The notes: generated by a model from the sequence alone, not told the origin. A DNA stretch of 64,000 bases from Thiopseudomonas denitrificans (GCF_002866065.1 NZ_LNJZ01000005.1:292144-356143), one strand, 5' to 3'; counted from the first letter of the stretch, positions 39,788 through 52,250 are shown. A program made the numbers and translations.

Positions 39788-41017
39788 ATGGCACTTTCAG
39801 TTAATACCAACGTTGCGTCGCTCAATACACAACGCAACCTGAACAACTCATCCAACGCCCTGGGCACGTCCTTGCAGCGCCTGTCGACCGGTTCGCGCAT
39901 CAACAGTGCCAAGGACGATGCTGCCGGTTTGCAGATTGCCAACCGCCTGACCAGCCAGATCAACGGCATGGGCGTTGCGGTGAAAAACTCCAATGACGGC
40001 ATTTCCATGGCGCAAACCGCCGAGGGTGCGCTGGAACAGTCCACTACCATTTTGCAGCGTATGCGTGATCTGGCTTTGCAATCAGCTAACGGCTCTAACA
40101 GCCCGGAAGAGCGCAAGGCGCTGAATGCCGAAGTGATCGAGCTGAAAAAAGAACTGGACCGGATTGCCAATACCACCACCTTTGGCGGCAAAAAACTGCT
40201 GGATGGCACCTTTGGTGCGACTACATTCCAGGTCGGTGCTGCAGCCAATGAAACCATTACCGTCAAGATTGATGAAATGAGTTCGGCTTCGCTGGAAGCG
40301 AAAATGTTTGGCTCTGACTTGGCGAGCCCGACTGATATTGGCACTGGCGCACCTACTACAACCTCGGGAGCGATAGCTATTTCTGTTCAGACGCCGGGTA
40401 TGAGTGCACCGAGAACGTTTAGCGTGGTGGTTAAAGAAGGAGCAACGCAGTCTGAGATGAATGGAGCCTTGGCCACTCTCGTGAATGACGCCAGCATCGG
40501 AGTCGGTGCTTACGTCAACGAAAATGGCACGATCGATTTTGCCAGTGCCAAATCAGTAGGCACAGGAGCGGATGACATTCAGGTCAAATATAGTGCTTTT
40601 ACGCCAGCAGGGCCTGGGGATACTGCCGAAGAGGTTAAAGCCAATGCTGTTACAGCAGCTGGAACAGGTACGGATTTGGAACTTGACCTGCGTACAGCCG
40701 ATAACAGGGTCGAAGATATTGATTTGTCTACTGTCATCGGTTCACAGGAGGCGCTGATTATCATTGATGCTGCTATCCAAAAAATCGACGCCCAGCGCGC
40801 CGACCTCGGTGCAGTGCAAAACCGCTTCGAAAATACCATCCAGAACCTGCAAAATATTCAGGAAAATGTGTCCGCAGCGCGAGGAAGGATTCAAGATACT
40901 GACTTTGCTGCCGAAACAGCTACACTGAGTAAGAACCAAATCATGCAACAAGCGGGTACCGCCATTCTGGCACAGGCAAACCAGCTGCCACAGGCGGTGC
41001 TCAGTCTGCTCCAGTGA
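39788..41017 (+). CDS. fliC: Flagellin (second copy)
   Basis: Filament subunit of 409 residues with the same N-terminal ([20 protein letters not shown]) and C-terminal ([18 protein letters not shown]) D0/D1 parts as the first flagellin and a different central domain (about 180-315, Thr/Ala rich). It directly precedes flaG, fliD, fliS, fliT and fleQ, which is the usual Pseudomonas position of fliC. The ATG at 39788 has GGAGG at 39773-39777, 10 nt upstream. Confidence 0.96.
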   Translation: MALSVNTNVASLNTQRNLNNSSNALGTSLQRLSTGSRINSAKDDAAGLQIANRLTSQINGMGVAVKNSNDGISMAQTAEGALEQSTTILQRMRDLALQSANGSNSPEERKALNAEVIELKKELDRIANTTTFGGKKLLDGTFGATTFQVGAAANETITVKIDEMSSASLEAKMFGSDLASPTDIGTGAPTTTSGAIAISVQTPGMSAPRTFSVVVKEGATQSEMNGALATLVNDASIGVGAYVNENGTIDFASAKSVGTGADDIQVKYSAFTPAGPGDTAEEVKANAVTAAGTGTDLELDLRTADNRVEDIDLSTVIGSQEALIIIDAAIQKIDAQRADLGAVQNRFENTIQNLQNIQENVSAARGRIQDTDFAAETATLSKNQIMQQAGTAILAQANQLPQAVLSLLQ

Positions 41018-41101
41018 CTCATTGATGGCGCAGTCGGGTTGCATGAGCGGGCGGGGTGGCAGGATGCCTTCCCGCCGTGGACTTCAACCCGGAGGTGAGC
41101 G

Positions 41102-41476
41102 ATGGACATCAATACAATTGGCGGTGGTTTGCCCGCCACAACGAGCCGCCAGGCAAGCGAAGTAGTCGAGTTCCGGCCGCTGGGTTCGGGCAAGGCCAGA
41201 CAGGACGTGCGCCAGGAAGAATCTGTCTTCAGCAAGGGTGCGCTGGAGCAGAACCGGGAGCAGCTGGAAGAGCTGGCCGAAGATATCCAGCAGGCTACGC
41301 GGGTCATGCAGCGCAACCTGAATTTTTCGGTTGATGATTCAACCGGTTTTACTGTGATCAAGGTCACAGATGCGTTATCCGGTGATGTGATTCGCCAGAT
41401 GCCGACTGAAGATGCGCTGCGTCTGGCCGAAAGACTGGATGAGATGCGCAGCTTGCTGTTCAAGGCGCAGGCCTGA
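41102..41476 (+). CDS. flaG: Flagellar protein FlaG
   Basis: 124 residues with the family's conserved C-terminal half (LNFSVDDSTGFTVIKVTDAL, DVIRQMPTEDALRLAERL). FlaG influences filament length in several genera. GGAGGTG is 4 nt before the ATG. Lies between fliC and fliD as in Pseudomonas. Confidence 0.93.
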   Translation: MDINTIGGGLPATTSRQASEVVEFRPLGSGKARQDVRQEESVFSKGALEQNREQLEELAEDIQQATRVMQRNLNFSVDDSTGFTVIKVTDALSGDVIRQMPTEDALRLAERLDEMRSLLFKAQA

Positions 41477-41574
41477 CAGTAGTGGCATAATGTGGCTGCA
41501 GCAATTTCGTTGTGGTGCCGGACAGCGCCACACACAATGTACAAAACGCCAGATGGCTGGCGGAGGTGGTTAAC

Positions 41575-42948
41575 ATGGCAGGCATTACCGGTATCGGTTC
41601 CGGAATGGATATCAACAGCATGGTCGGGGCCTTGCTGCAGGCAGAGACTGCGCCCAAGGCGGCCCAGCTGTCGCGCCTGGACAAGGCAGCAGAGGCCAAG
41701 TTTTCTGCTTTGGGCACGCTGCAGGGCGCACTGGGTACGTTCCAGACCGCGTTGAAGGACCTGAACAAGGCATCCCTGTATGACAACCTCAAGGCGTCCT
41801 CTTCCGCAAGTGACACGCTGGGCGTGTCTGCCGAAAAGACCGCCCTGGCCGGCAAGTATTCGGTTGAGGTGGAGCAGCTGGCCACCAGCAGCCAGGTGGC
41901 CACAGCGCCACTGGCCAAGGATTTCACCGCCGCTGCTGCAGGCACCCTGACCTTTGGTATCGGAGCTGACGATGAGAAGCCTGTCAGTATCCAGGTTGCC
42001 GAGGGTGCAACCCTGACTGAAATCCGCGATGCGCTCAACGAGCAGCTCAAGGACAAGGGCATCAGTGCCAACATTGTCAATAATCCGGCAGATGGTACAT
42101 CCCGGCTTGTGTTGACCTCGAAGGAAACCGGTGAAGGCAAGGACATTCAGGTCAGTGGCGCGCTGGGTGATGTCGACTTCGCAGCCGGGCTGCAAACGTT
42201 GCAACCGGCACAGAATGCCAAATTCAGTGTGGATGGCCTGCAGCTGGAGAGCGCCACCAATACCGTCAAGGACGTGATCCCTGATGTGGAATTTACCATC
42301 AAGGCCAAAACTGAAGAAAACAAGCCTGTTACTGTAACGGTGGGCGAAGACAAGGCGGGCGTGAAAAGCCAGCTGAAAAAATTTGTCGATGCTTACAACC
42401 AGTTGATGACCACGGCCAAAGACCTGACCCGTGTCACTTCGGTGGGCGAGGACAAGGCTCCGGTCACCGGTGGTCTGGTTGGTGATGCCACCGTGCGCAA
42501 TCTGGTCAACGGGGTGCGGGCCGAACTGAGCAACCCCGGCTCTGGCTCCGGTGATTTGCGCGCGCTGACCGATCTGGGCATCAGCCTGGACAAGGACGGC
42601 AAGCTGCAAATTGATGACAAGAAGCTGGATGCCGCACTGGAAACCAACTTTGACCAGGTCGGCAACTTCCTGACTGGCGAAGGCGGCCTGATGACGCGGA
42701 TGGAAAGCCGCATCAGTGCGTTTGCCGGCAAGGACGGCATCATTGGTACTCGCCAGAAGAGCATCGAGGCCCAACGTTCGGACATTACCAAGCAGCAGGA
42801 GCGTCTGGCTGAGCGTTCAGCCAAAATCGAGGCGCGGCTGTTCAAACAGTTCAACACCATGGATGCACTGGTTGGCCAGTTGAGCCAGACCAGCTCCAGC
42901 CTTGCGGCATCGCTGGCCAGCCTGCCGGGCTTTGGCAGCGGAAACTGA
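41575..42948 (+). CDS. fliD: Flagellar filament cap protein FliD
   Basis: 457 residues. The N-terminal GITGIGSGMDINSMVGALLQ and the C-terminal coiled-coil part (RISAFAGKDGIIGTRQKSIE, LERSAKIEARLFKQFNTMD-like end) match HAP2/FliD. It caps the filament and helps flagellin polymerise. The ATG at 41575 is preceded by GGAGGTGG; an upstream in-frame start at 41512 is less likely. Followed 4 bp later by the first fliS-like gene. Confidence 0.95.
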   Translation: MAGITGIGSGMDINSMVGALLQAETAPKAAQLSRLDKAAEAKFSALGTLQGALGTFQTALKDLNKASLYDNLKASSSASDTLGVSAEKTALAGKYSVEVEQLATSSQVATAPLAKDFTAAAAGTLTFGIGADDEKPVSIQVAEGATLTEIRDALNEQLKDKGISANIVNNPADGTSRLVLTSKETGEGKDIQVSGALGDVDFAAGLQTLQPAQNAKFSVDGLQLESATNTVKDVIPDVEFTIKAKTEENKPVTVTVGEDKAGVKSQLKKFVDAYNQLMTTAKDLTRVTSVGEDKAPVTGGLVGDATVRNLVNGVRAELSNPGSGSGDLRALTDLGISLDKDGKLQIDDKKLDAALETNFDQVGNFLTGEGGLMTRMESRISAFAGKDGIIGTRQKSIEAQRSDITKQQERLAERSAKIEARLFKQFNTMDALVGQLSQTSSSLAASLASLPGFGSGN

Positions 42949-42952
42949 TTTT

Positions 42953-43339
42953 ATGACTAACCCGATAGAGACGTATAGGACAATGAGCGAAGCACAAGAG
43001 CTGACCCCTTACGAAGCGGTGCAAGTATTGCTGGATGGCGCGCTGGAATACACGTCCGCTGCCATAGTGGCGCAGCAGGGCAACGATCCGGCCGGTCGTG
43101 GCGAGGCAGTTGATACCACCCTGACCATCATCGGCCTGTTGCAGGACAGCCTGGACCGCGAGTCCGGTGGCGAGCTGGCGCAGAATCTTGATGCCCTGTA
43201 TGACTACATGACCCGCCGCTTGGCGCATGTGGCGATCGACAAGACCACTGGTACCCTGGATGAAGTCCAGTCGCTGGTGGTGCAGATCCGCGATGCCTGG
43301 GCCCAGATTGATCCGGCCAAAGAGCCGGCCATCCTGTAG
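42953..43339 (+). CDS. fliS: FliS-like flagellar chaperone (first copy)
   Basis: 128-residue helical protein (MTNPIETYRTMSEAQELTPY, AVQVLLDGALEYTSAAIV, LDALYDYMTRRLAHVAI) resembling FliS, the chaperone that keeps flagellin unpolymerised. It has little SD and starts 4 bp after fliD, so translation is probably coupled. Its TAG stop (43337-43339) is contained in the TGTAGG start of a REP-like palindrome, so the repeat supplies the end of the gene. A second fliS follows. Confidence 0.88.
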   Translation: MTNPIETYRTMSEAQELTPYEAVQVLLDGALEYTSAAIVAQQGNDPAGRGEAVDTTLTIIGLLQDSLDRESGGELAQNLDALYDYMTRRLAHVAIDKTTGTLDEVQSLVVQIRDAWAQIDPAKEPAIL

Positions 43340-43452
43340 GTACGAATTTATTCGTATTTTGTAGGTGCGGATTTATTCGTATTTGTAGGTGCGAATTTAT
43401 TCGCACAAACAGATGCCGCACAGGATGTTGTTCGAATAAATTCGAACCTACA
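43335..43452. repeat. Cluster of four REP-like palindromes after fliS
   Basis: Direct copies TGTAGGTACGAATTTATTCG (from 43335), TGTAGGTGCGGATTTATTCG (from 43360) and TGTAGGTGCGAATTTATTCG (from 43384). An inverted copy TTCGAATAAATTCGAACCTA spans 43431-43450, with its TGTAGG end completed at 43452. Confidence 0.9.
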
Positions 43453-43564
43453 GGGTTGCAGCGCTTGCGGGAAGAGTCCATCAACAGGTATGCACGGTAA
43501 CTAAAGCTTTTCCCGATGCCGCCGATAAGGGTTTCAACTTGGCAATAAACCCGGAGTAAACATC

Positions 43565-43945
43565 ATGAACGCCTTTGCAGCCATGCAGCAGTATCAGACA
43601 GTGAACACCCAGGCCCAGGCGGCCGCGGCGGACCCACATCGCCTGATCCAGATGCTGATGGAAGGCGGCCTGACCCGACTGGCACAGGCGCGCGGTGCCA
43701 TGGAACGCGGCCAGACCGCCCTCAAGGGCGAACTGATCGGCAAGGCCATCGGCATTGTCGGCGGCCTGCGCCAGGGGCTTGATCTGGACAAGGGCGGCGA
43801 GATCGCCCGCAACCTGGACAGCCTGTATGACTACATGGCGCGCCGTCTGATGGAAGCCAACGTGCAGAACGACCCGGCAATCCTCGAAGAGATCGCGGCG
43901 TTGCTGCGCGAAGTCAAGGACGGCTGGGATGCCATTGCCGCCTGA
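43565..43945 (+). CDS. fliS: FliS flagellin export chaperone (second copy)
   Basis: 126 residues, more canonical FliS than its neighbour: MNAFAAMQQYQTVNTQAQAA, DPHRLIQMLMEGGLTRLAQA (the L-I-x-ML signature) and LDSLYDYMARRLMEANVQND. GGAG is 9 nt before the ATG. Binds the C-terminal end of flagellin in the family. The two chaperones may serve the two flagellins. Confidence 0.94.
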   Translation: MNAFAAMQQYQTVNTQAQAAAADPHRLIQMLMEGGLTRLAQARGAMERGQTALKGELIGKAIGIVGGLRQGLDLDKGGEIARNLDSLYDYMARRLMEANVQNDPAILEEIAALLREVKDGWDAIAA

Positions 43946-43981
43946 TGCAGGGGCAGGGCACAACAACCACAGGGGTACCCC

Positions 43982-44278
43982 ATGAACGCGACCGTACTTC
44001 AACTTGAGCAAACCCACAGCGCCCTGCAGGATGCACTGCAACGCTGCGACTGGGAGGCGGTGGGGACGCTGGACCTGCAATGCCGCCAGGCAGTCGATCA
44101 GGCGCTGGCCGACCCGCACACGCCGGTCGAGGTGTTGCGTGACCGCATGCAGGCACTGCTCGATCTGTATCGCGAGCTGGTCGACAGCTGTAGCGGCGAG
44201 CAGCAACGCATTGCCGGTGAGCTGGTGCAGTTGCAGCAGTCAAAAAAAAGGGCCAAGGTCTATCAGCTGTTTGAGTAA
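43982..44278 (+). CDS. FliT-like flagellar chaperone
   Basis: 98-residue helical protein (MNATVLQLEQTHSALQDALQ ... QQSKKRAKVYQLFE), fitting the small helical protein found between fliS and fleQ in Pseudomonas (fleP/fliT type). FliT homologs chaperone FliD. The final KVYQLFE-type end is typical. A terminator follows. Confidence 0.75.
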   Translation: MNATVLQLEQTHSALQDALQRCDWEAVGTLDLQCRQAVDQALADPHTPVEVLRDRMQALLDLYRELVDSCSGEQQRIAGELVQLQQSKKRAKVYQLFE

Positions 44279-44311
44279 CGGCAGCAGCTACGCTCAATGA
44301 CGACAAATGAC

Positions 44312-44337
44312 AACGGCGGACATGGTTCCGCCGTTTT
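44312..44337 (+). terminator. Terminator of the fliD-fliS-fliT unit
   Basis: AACGGCGGA (44312-44320) pairs with TCCGCCGTT (44327-44335), followed by TTC. It isolates fleQ from upstream genes. Confidence 0.8.
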
Positions 44338-44535
44338 CTGTTCTGGGTGTTTTTTGGCGGCGTGGCACATTGCTATTGCACTTGCATGCCGTGCATAATG
44401 TCAAACAACGCAAAAACTGAAAATAGTCGCCATTAAATTGACAATGGTGGCAGTATTGTCTTTACTTGCACCGTCTGTGAACGAAGCGCCGCAGCTCTTC
44501 CCGTTAACTTGTTGCTGATTTTTTGAGTGGCCCGG

Positions 44536-46002
44536 ATGTTACAAGAAACCAAGCTTTTACTGATTAGTGATGATTTGGATCAGCGCAAGGACTTCGGCGC
44601 AATTTTCGATTTTATCGATGAAGAGTCGATCCTGAGCGATGTGGCCGGCTGGCGTGATGCTGTTGCCGGGCTGGCATCCAGCCGGGATGTGCTCTGCGTT
44701 TTCCTCGGGGGCGAGGATTCCGGCAAGCTGCTGGAGCTGTCCAGGGACGTTGACGCCTGGGATGCCGACATGCCCATTGTCATCCTGGGTGACCTGTCTG
44801 CTGGCTGGCCCACCGAGCAGCGTCAGCGCATTCTTTGTAACCTCGAACTGCCGCCACGCTACAACCGCATGCTGGATTGCCTGCACCGTGCCCAGGTATA
44901 CCGTGAAGCCTATGCCGATGCGGTGCATGGGCGTACCCGCCGGGGAGAGGCGCTGTTCCGTAGCCTGGTCGGCAACAGCCGTAGCGTGCACAAGGTGCGG
45001 CAGATGATGCAGCAGGTGGCCGATACCGAGGCCAATGTGCTGATTCTGGGTGAATCCGGTACCGGCAAGGAAGTGGTGGCGCGCAACCTGCATTACAACT
45101 CTGACCGCCGCGACGGGCCCTTCGTGCCGGTCAACTGTGGCGCGATTCCTGCCGAGTTGCTGGAAAGCGAGCTGTTCGGCCATGAAAAGGGTGCCTTTAC
45201 CGGTGCCATCAGTGCCCGCGACGGGCGTTTTGAGCTGGCCAGGGGCGGTACGCTGTTTCTTGACGAAATTGGCGACATGCCGCTGTCGATGCAGGTCAAG
45301 ATCTTGCGAGTGCTGCAGGAGCGGATGTTCGAGCGCGTTGGCGGTACCAAGTCGGTCGAGGCTGACGTGCGTATCGTTGCCGCAACCCACCGCGATCTGG
45401 AAACCATGATCGGTGAGGGCAAGTTCCGCGAGGACCTGTATTACCGGCTCAACGTGTTTCCCATCGAGATGCCGGCCCTGCGCGAGCGCACCGAGGACAT
45501 CCCGTTGCTGATCAACGAGCTGGTGTTGCGCATGGAAAAGGAAAAGCGCGGCTCGATCCGTTTCAATGCTGCCGCGATCATGTCGCTGTGTCAGCACGAC
45601 TGGTCGGGCAACGTGCGCGAGCTGGCCAACCTGGTTGAGCGCATGGCGATCATGCACCCGCACGGGGTGATCGGCGTCAGCGAGCTGCCGAAGAAGTACC
45701 GCTATATCGAGGAAGATGCCGAGGTTCAGGAAATCCGCGAGGAGTTGTCGGAGCGGGCGGTGCTCAACGAGTTGATCCAGGGGGCCGCACCGGTGATTTC
45801 CACCGAACAGGCCCTGCCGGAAGAGGGCATCGACCTGCGCGAGCATCTGGCCAGCATCGAGCAGAACCTGATCGAGAAAGCGCTGGACGAAGTGGGCGGT
45901 GTGGTGGCTCGTGCTGCCGAGCGCCTGCAGGTGCGTCGTACCACATTGGTGGAAAAAATGCGCAAATACGGTATCAACCGCAAGGAAGATTCCGAAGAAT
46001 GA
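44536..46002 (+). CDS. fleQ: Flagellar master regulator FleQ (sigma-54 activator)
   Basis: 488 residues. The N-terminal receiver-like domain (about 1-120) lacks a clear phospho-Asp context, as usual for FleQ. The AAA+ domain (about 140-380) has GESGTGKE Walker [20 protein letters not shown] (sigma-54 GAFTGA loop) and [15 protein letters not shown] Walker B. The C-terminal Fis-type HTH is [20 protein letters not shown]. FleQ controls flagellar genes and responds to cyclic di-GMP. The ATG at 44536 gives [11 protein letters not shown], like P. aeruginosa FleQ; GTG at 44527 is less likely. A possible promoter is TTGCTA (44370) with CATAAT (44394), spacing 18. No fleSR follows. Confidence 0.96.
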   Translation: MLQETKLLLISDDLDQRKDFGAIFDFIDEESILSDVAGWRDAVAGLASSRDVLCVFLGGEDSGKLLELSRDVDAWDADMPIVILGDLSAGWPTEQRQRILCNLELPPRYNRMLDCLHRAQVYREAYADAVHGRTRRGEALFRSLVGNSRSVHKVRQMMQQVADTEANVLILGESGTGKEVVARNLHYNSDRRDGPFVPVNCGAIPAELLESELFGHEKGAFTGAISARDGRFELARGGTLFLDEIGDMPLSMQVKILRVLQERMFERVGGTKSVEADVRIVAATHRDLETMIGEGKFREDLYYRLNVFPIEMPALRERTEDIPLLINELVLRMEKEKRGSIRFNAAAIMSLCQHDWSGNVRELANLVERMAIMHPHGVIGVSELPKKYRYIEEDAEVQEIREELSERAVLNELIQGAAPVISTEQALPEEGIDLREHLASIEQNLIEKALDEVGGVVARAAERLQVRRTTLVEKMRKYGINRKEDSEE

Positions 46003-46059
46003 CATTCGCCGGTCCGGGTTTGCCCGGGCCGGTCCCGGCCCTGGTGCCGTCGGGCACCA

Positions 46060-46290
46060 TCATTCCTCCAGCAATTCCCTCGGCACCTGGTGGCGCAGGC
46101 ACAGCTGGCACTGGCCGGTCGGCTTGTCGAACAGGATCACTGCCTGGCCTTTTTCCAGCGCCCTGCGTACCCGTTCGATACGGGTGGCAAAGGGTGTGTC
46201 GTCACCGTTGTCGGTGCCGTCACGGGTGACAAAGTCCTCGATCAGGCCTTCAAGTGCGACAGCGCTGAGCTGGTCATGGGGTATCAGCAT
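46060..46290 (-). CDS. yheU: YheU-family small protein
   Basis: 76-residue protein (MLIPHDQLSAVALEGLIEDF ... ALEKGQAVILFDKPTGQCQL), a conserved gammaproteobacterial family of unknown function (UPF0270). The ATG at 46288-46290 gives the family N-terminus. It is convergent with fleQ; the 57-bp gap contains a GC-rich hairpin. Confidence 0.85.
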   Translation of the reverse strand: MLIPHDQLSAVALEGLIEDFVTRDGTDNGDDTPFATRIERVRRALEKGQAVILFDKPTGQCQLCLRHQVPRELLEE

Positions 46291-46483
46291 GGGGTTCTCC
46301 AACAGGGTTGTGCAGGGTGCCGGCCGGCCAGCATAGCGCAAGATGACGGGCATTTTGTCGGGAAAAGCCGTTTTTTACCGCAGATGATCGCGTTTTGACG
46401 GCAAGTGCGACTTTGGTCCTTGTCTGGGCCGATTTGACTGCGCTAGAGTAGCCGGCTTTTACAGGATGTTTCCGGGGGAAACC

Positions 46484-47806
46484 ATGAATGCTGTTGTGAT
46501 TGCCGTGGCGCTGATGCTGGTGCTCAGCCTGTGCCGCGTGCATGTGGTGGTGGCGCTGATCATTGGTGCCATGACGGGCGGCCTGCTGGGCGGGCTGGAT
46601 ATCAACGCGACGCTGGCCGCCTTCAACAAGGGGCTGGGCGGCGGTGCCACTGTGGCGCTGTCCTATGCGTTGCTCGGTGCCTTTGCCGTCGCCATCGGCA
46701 AGTCCGGCGTGGCTAACGCGCTGGCCGAGAAGATCCTGGCCGCCATTGGCCGGCAGAACGGCACCAGTGCCGAAGCCGTCAAGTGGGTGCTGATCCTGCT
46801 GCTGTTGCTGGCGGCGATATCCTCGCAAAACATCCTGCCGATCCACATCGCTTTCATTCCCCTGCTGATTCCGCCGCTGCTCTATGTGATGAGCAAGATG
46901 CAGCTGGACCGCCGCTTGGTGGCCTGTGTGCTGACCTTCGGCCTGATCACGCCGTACATGTTCCTGCCGGTCGGCTTTGGCGGCATCTTCCTCAAGGAAA
47001 TCCTGCTGGCCAACGTCGAGCGCGGCGGGGTTGATGTCACCGGTATCAGCGTGATGCAGGCGATGTTCATCCCTGCATTGGGCATGGTTGCCGGCTTGCT
47101 CATTGCAGTGCTGTTCAGCTATCGCCGCAAGCGCGTGTACGCCTTGCCGGAAGAGGGCGCCGAGTCGCCGGTGGTGGGCAGCAGCTACAACTTCAAGAGC
47201 CTGGTGGCCGCTGCGGTGGCGGTGGCGGTAGCCTTTGCCGCCCAGTTGTGGCTGGACTCGATGATCATTGGTGCGCTGCTCGGTTTTGTGGTGTTTTCGC
47301 TGTCGGGTGTGGTGCGCTGGAAAGAGGTGGATGACCTGTTCACCGAAGGCATGAAGATGATGGCCATGATCGGCTTCATCATGATCGCCGCCTCCGGCTT
47401 TGCCGAGGTGATGCGCGAGACCGGCCAGGTGCAGACGCTGGTCGACAGCTCGGTGGCCATCATTGGCGACAGCAAGGGCCTGGGTGCCTTTCTGATGCTG
47501 CTGGTGGGCTTGCTGGTGACCATGGGTATCGGTTCGTCGTTTTCGACGGTGCCGATCATTGCCGCCATTTTCGTGCCGCTGGCGCTGCAGCTGGGCTTCG
47601 GGCCGCTGGCGATCGTCAGCCTGGTCGGTACGGCCGGTGCGCTGGGTGATGCCGGTTCACCAGCGTCGGACTCGACCCTCGGCCCGACTGCCGGCCTGAA
47701 CATGGACGGCCAGCACAACCACATCTGGGATACCGTGGTGCCGACCTTCATCCACTACAACATTCCGTTGCTGATCTTTGGCTGGATCGCGGCGATGATT
47801 CTGTAG
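46484..47806 (+). CDS. Na+/H+ antiporter family (NhaC-like) membrane protein
   Basis: 440 residues with about ten hydrophobic segments and conserved [19 protein letters not shown] and [20 protein letters not shown] loops, matching the Na_H_antiport family with similarity to NhaC-type transporters. Short-chain or amino-acid transport has also been proposed for relatives, so the substrate is uncertain. GGGGGA precedes the ATG. It ends 5 bp before the convergent fpr stop. Confidence 0.85.
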   Translation: MNAVVIAVALMLVLSLCRVHVVVALIIGAMTGGLLGGLDINATLAAFNKGLGGGATVALSYALLGAFAVAIGKSGVANALAEKILAAIGRQNGTSAEAVKWVLILLLLLAAISSQNILPIHIAFIPLLIPPLLYVMSKMQLDRRLVACVLTFGLITPYMFLPVGFGGIFLKEILLANVERGGVDVTGISVMQAMFIPALGMVAGLLIAVLFSYRRKRVYALPEEGAESPVVGSSYNFKSLVAAAVAVAVAFAAQLWLDSMIIGALLGFVVFSLSGVVRWKEVDDLFTEGMKMMAMIGFIMIAASGFAEVMRETGQVQTLVDSSVAIIGDSKGLGAFLMLLVGLLVTMGIGSSFSTVPIIAAIFVPLALQLGFGPLAIVSLVGTAGALGDAGSPASDSTLGPTAGLNMDGQHNHIWDTVVPTFIHYNIPLLIFGWIAAMIL

Positions 47807-47811
47807 GGCGG

Positions 47812-48588
47812 CTACCAGTAGTTCTCGACTGCCACCTGCCCGGGACGGCGGGTCAGGGACAGCTGCATATCGCGTTTTTTCAGCAGCTTGCGGGTGTCGT
47901 CAACCATTTGCGGGTTACCGCAAATCAGCACCCGTGAGTGCTCCGGTGTCATCGACAGGCCGGCTGCCTGTTCCAGCCGGCCATTGTTGAGCAGGTCGGT
48001 GATGCGCTGGTCGAGGCAGCCCGCGACCTTTTCACGGGTGACCACGGGAACGAACACCAGCTTGTGCGCATGGGGAGCGATATATTCACGGGTCGTCAGC
48101 TCCTGCAGCAGCTCGCGGTAGGCCAGCTCGGCCTGCGTGCGTACGCTGTAGACCAGCACGATGCGCTCGAAACGCTCCCACACGGCGAAATCCTGCAGGA
48201 TCGACAGAAACGGGGCGACACCGGTGCCGGTCGCCAGCAGCCACAGGTCGCGGCCATCGCCAAAGCGGTCCAGCGTCAGAAAGCCCTGTGGCTGTTTCTC
48301 GATCAGGAGTTCGTCACCCACCTTGAGCCGGCTCAAGACACTGGTAAACTCGCCGTCCGGCACGACAATCGAAAAGAAGTCGAGAAACTCGTCGTACGGG
48401 CTGGACACCATCGAATACGCCCGCCACACCAGGTTGCCGCGTTCGCTACGCACCCCGAGCCGGGCAAACTGGCCGGCGGTAAAGCGGAAACCGTCATCAC
48501 GGGTGCAGCGAAAACTGAACAGGCTGGGCGTTAAGGGTAGAATGTCCGTGATGGTCTGACGTGTAAATTTTTCGTCTGGCTGATTCAT
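47812..48588 (-). CDS. fpr: Ferredoxin-NADP+ reductase Fpr
   Basis: FAD-binding reductase of 258 residues. RAYSMVSSPYDEFLDFFSIV (RxYS FAD site), GTGVAPFLSIL (NADP site), ICGNPQMVDDTRKLL and the C-terminal VENYW aromatic end identify the bacterial Fpr. AAGGAG stands before the ATG at 48586-48588. It passes electrons between NADPH and ferredoxin or flavodoxin and is often linked to oxidative stress. Divergent from rlmG, with 74 bp between. Confidence 0.96.
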   Translation of the reverse strand: MNQPDEKFTRQTITDILPLTPSLFSFRCTRDDGFRFTAGQFARLGVRSERGNLVWRAYSMVSSPYDEFLDFFSIVVPDGEFTSVLSRLKVGDELLIEKQPQGFLTLDRFGDGRDLWLLATGTGVAPFLSILQDFAVWERFERIVLVYSVRTQAELAYRELLQELTTREYIAPHAHKLVFVPVVTREKVAGCLDQRITDLLNNGRLEQAAGLSMTPEHSRVLICGNPQMVDDTRKLLKKRDMQLSLTRRPGQVAVENYW

Positions 48589-48662
48589 ACCTGACTCCTT
48601 TACCAGGTTATTCTCGTACCATTCATACACGCTTTTTCCGCAAATTTAAACCGGTAACTTAC

Positions 48663-49799
48663 ATGGCTATTCTGGAAACACCTTTCGCCCGTCTGGATCT
48701 TGAGCGCTACCCGGCGCAGGGCAATTCGCCACTGCAGCCCTTCAACGCGGCCGACGAGTACCTGCTGCAACGCCTGCACGAGCAGCAACTGCCGGCCGGC
48801 AGCCGTGTTCTGGTGGTCAATGACGGCTTCGGTGCCCTGGCGCTGAGCCTGTGCGGGCAGTATCAGGTCAGCAGTTGCAGCGATTCCTTCCTGGCGCAGC
48901 AAGGGCTGGCCAACAATGCCGAAGCCAACGCGGTGGATGTCGCGGGCATCGGGCAGGTCAGCCGCACCTGCGAGCTGCAGGGCGACTTTGCTGCCGTGCT
49001 GATCCAGATCCCGAAAACCCTGGCCTTGTTGCAGGACCAGCTGGCCGGTCTGCAGCCGCTGCTCAAGCCGGATACGCTGGTGCTGGCCGGAGCGATGATC
49101 AAGCACCTGCCGCGTGCGGCCGGTGACCTGCTGGAGCAATATGTTGGCCCGGTACAGGCCAGTCTGGCGTGGAAAAAGGCCCGCTTGCTGCAAGCGCAAG
49201 TGGCCGGCCTGGAGGCGCAGCCCGGCCCGGTGCCGGTAACCTATGCGCTGCCCGAATTCGATTTGCAGCTGCTCAACCATCCCGGCACCTACAGCCAGGA
49301 AAAGCTGGATGTTGGTACCCGGCTGTTGTTGCAACACTTGCCGCAGGACCTGCAGGACAAGCGCGTGGCTGACCTTGGCTGCGGCAACGGCGTGCTGGCG
49401 CTGGCCTGTGCGCGGCTCAACCCGCAGGCGGAGTTTGTGCTGGTGGATGAAAGCCATGCCGCGATCCGCTCCGCCGGTGACAACTGGCAGGCGGCTTTTG
49501 CCGGGCGTGCGGCGCAGATCCTGGTTGGTGACGGCTTGCGCACACTGCCGGCCGCCAGCCTTGATCTGGTGCTGTGCAACCCGCCTTTTCACCAGCAACA
49601 GGTGATCAATGATTTCCTGGCGCTACGCATGTTCCGCCAGGCGCACCGTGTGCTCAAGCCGGGCGGTGAGCTGCTGATTGTCGGCAACCGCCATCTGGGC
49701 TATCACGTCAAGCTGCGGCGCTGGTTTGCCCGGGTCGAGCAACTGGCCGCCCATCCGCGTTTTGTCGTGTTGCGGGCCAGCAAGGCCGCCGATAAATAA
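48663..49799 (+). CDS. rlmG: 23S rRNA (guanine-N2)-methyltransferase RlmG
   Basis: 378 residues with two methyltransferase-like halves. The C-terminal one carries DLGCGNGVLALACARLNPQA (SAM loop) and LDLVLCNPPFHQQQ (NPPF catalytic motif), typical of RlmG/RsmC. RlmG modifies G1835 of 23S rRNA in E. coli. Independent gene between fpr and ligA. Confidence 0.9.
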   Translation: MAILETPFARLDLERYPAQGNSPLQPFNAADEYLLQRLHEQQLPAGSRVLVVNDGFGALALSLCGQYQVSSCSDSFLAQQGLANNAEANAVDVAGIGQVSRTCELQGDFAAVLIQIPKTLALLQDQLAGLQPLLKPDTLVLAGAMIKHLPRAAGDLLEQYVGPVQASLAWKKARLLQAQVAGLEAQPGPVPVTYALPEFDLQLLNHPGTYSQEKLDVGTRLLLQHLPQDLQDKRVADLGCGNGVLALACARLNPQAEFVLVDESHAAIRSAGDNWQAAFAGRAAQILVGDGLRTLPAASLDLVLCNPPFHQQQVINDFLALRMFRQAHRVLKPGGELLIVGNRHLGYHVKLRRWFARVEQLAAHPRFVVLRASKAADK

Positions 49800-49829
49800 C
49801 ATCGAAGCACAACGCCATACCCCATGTAA

Positions 49830-52220
<2,391 letters not shown>

Positions 52221-52227
52221 CAACCTT

Positions 52228-52250
52228 TGTAGGTACGAATTTATTCGTAC
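52228..52250. repeat. REP-like palindrome after ligA
   Basis: TGTAGG followed by GTACGAATTTATTCGTAC (52233-52250), a perfect palindrome of the same family. A decayed partner (GTGCGAATGAATTGGCACGC) follows at about 52269. Confidence 0.85.

Noticed and set aside
44363-44380. Sigma-54-like TGGCAC ... TTGCA upstream of fleQ
   Set aside because: The GG to GC spacing is 12 bp, not the 10 bp required by sigma-54.
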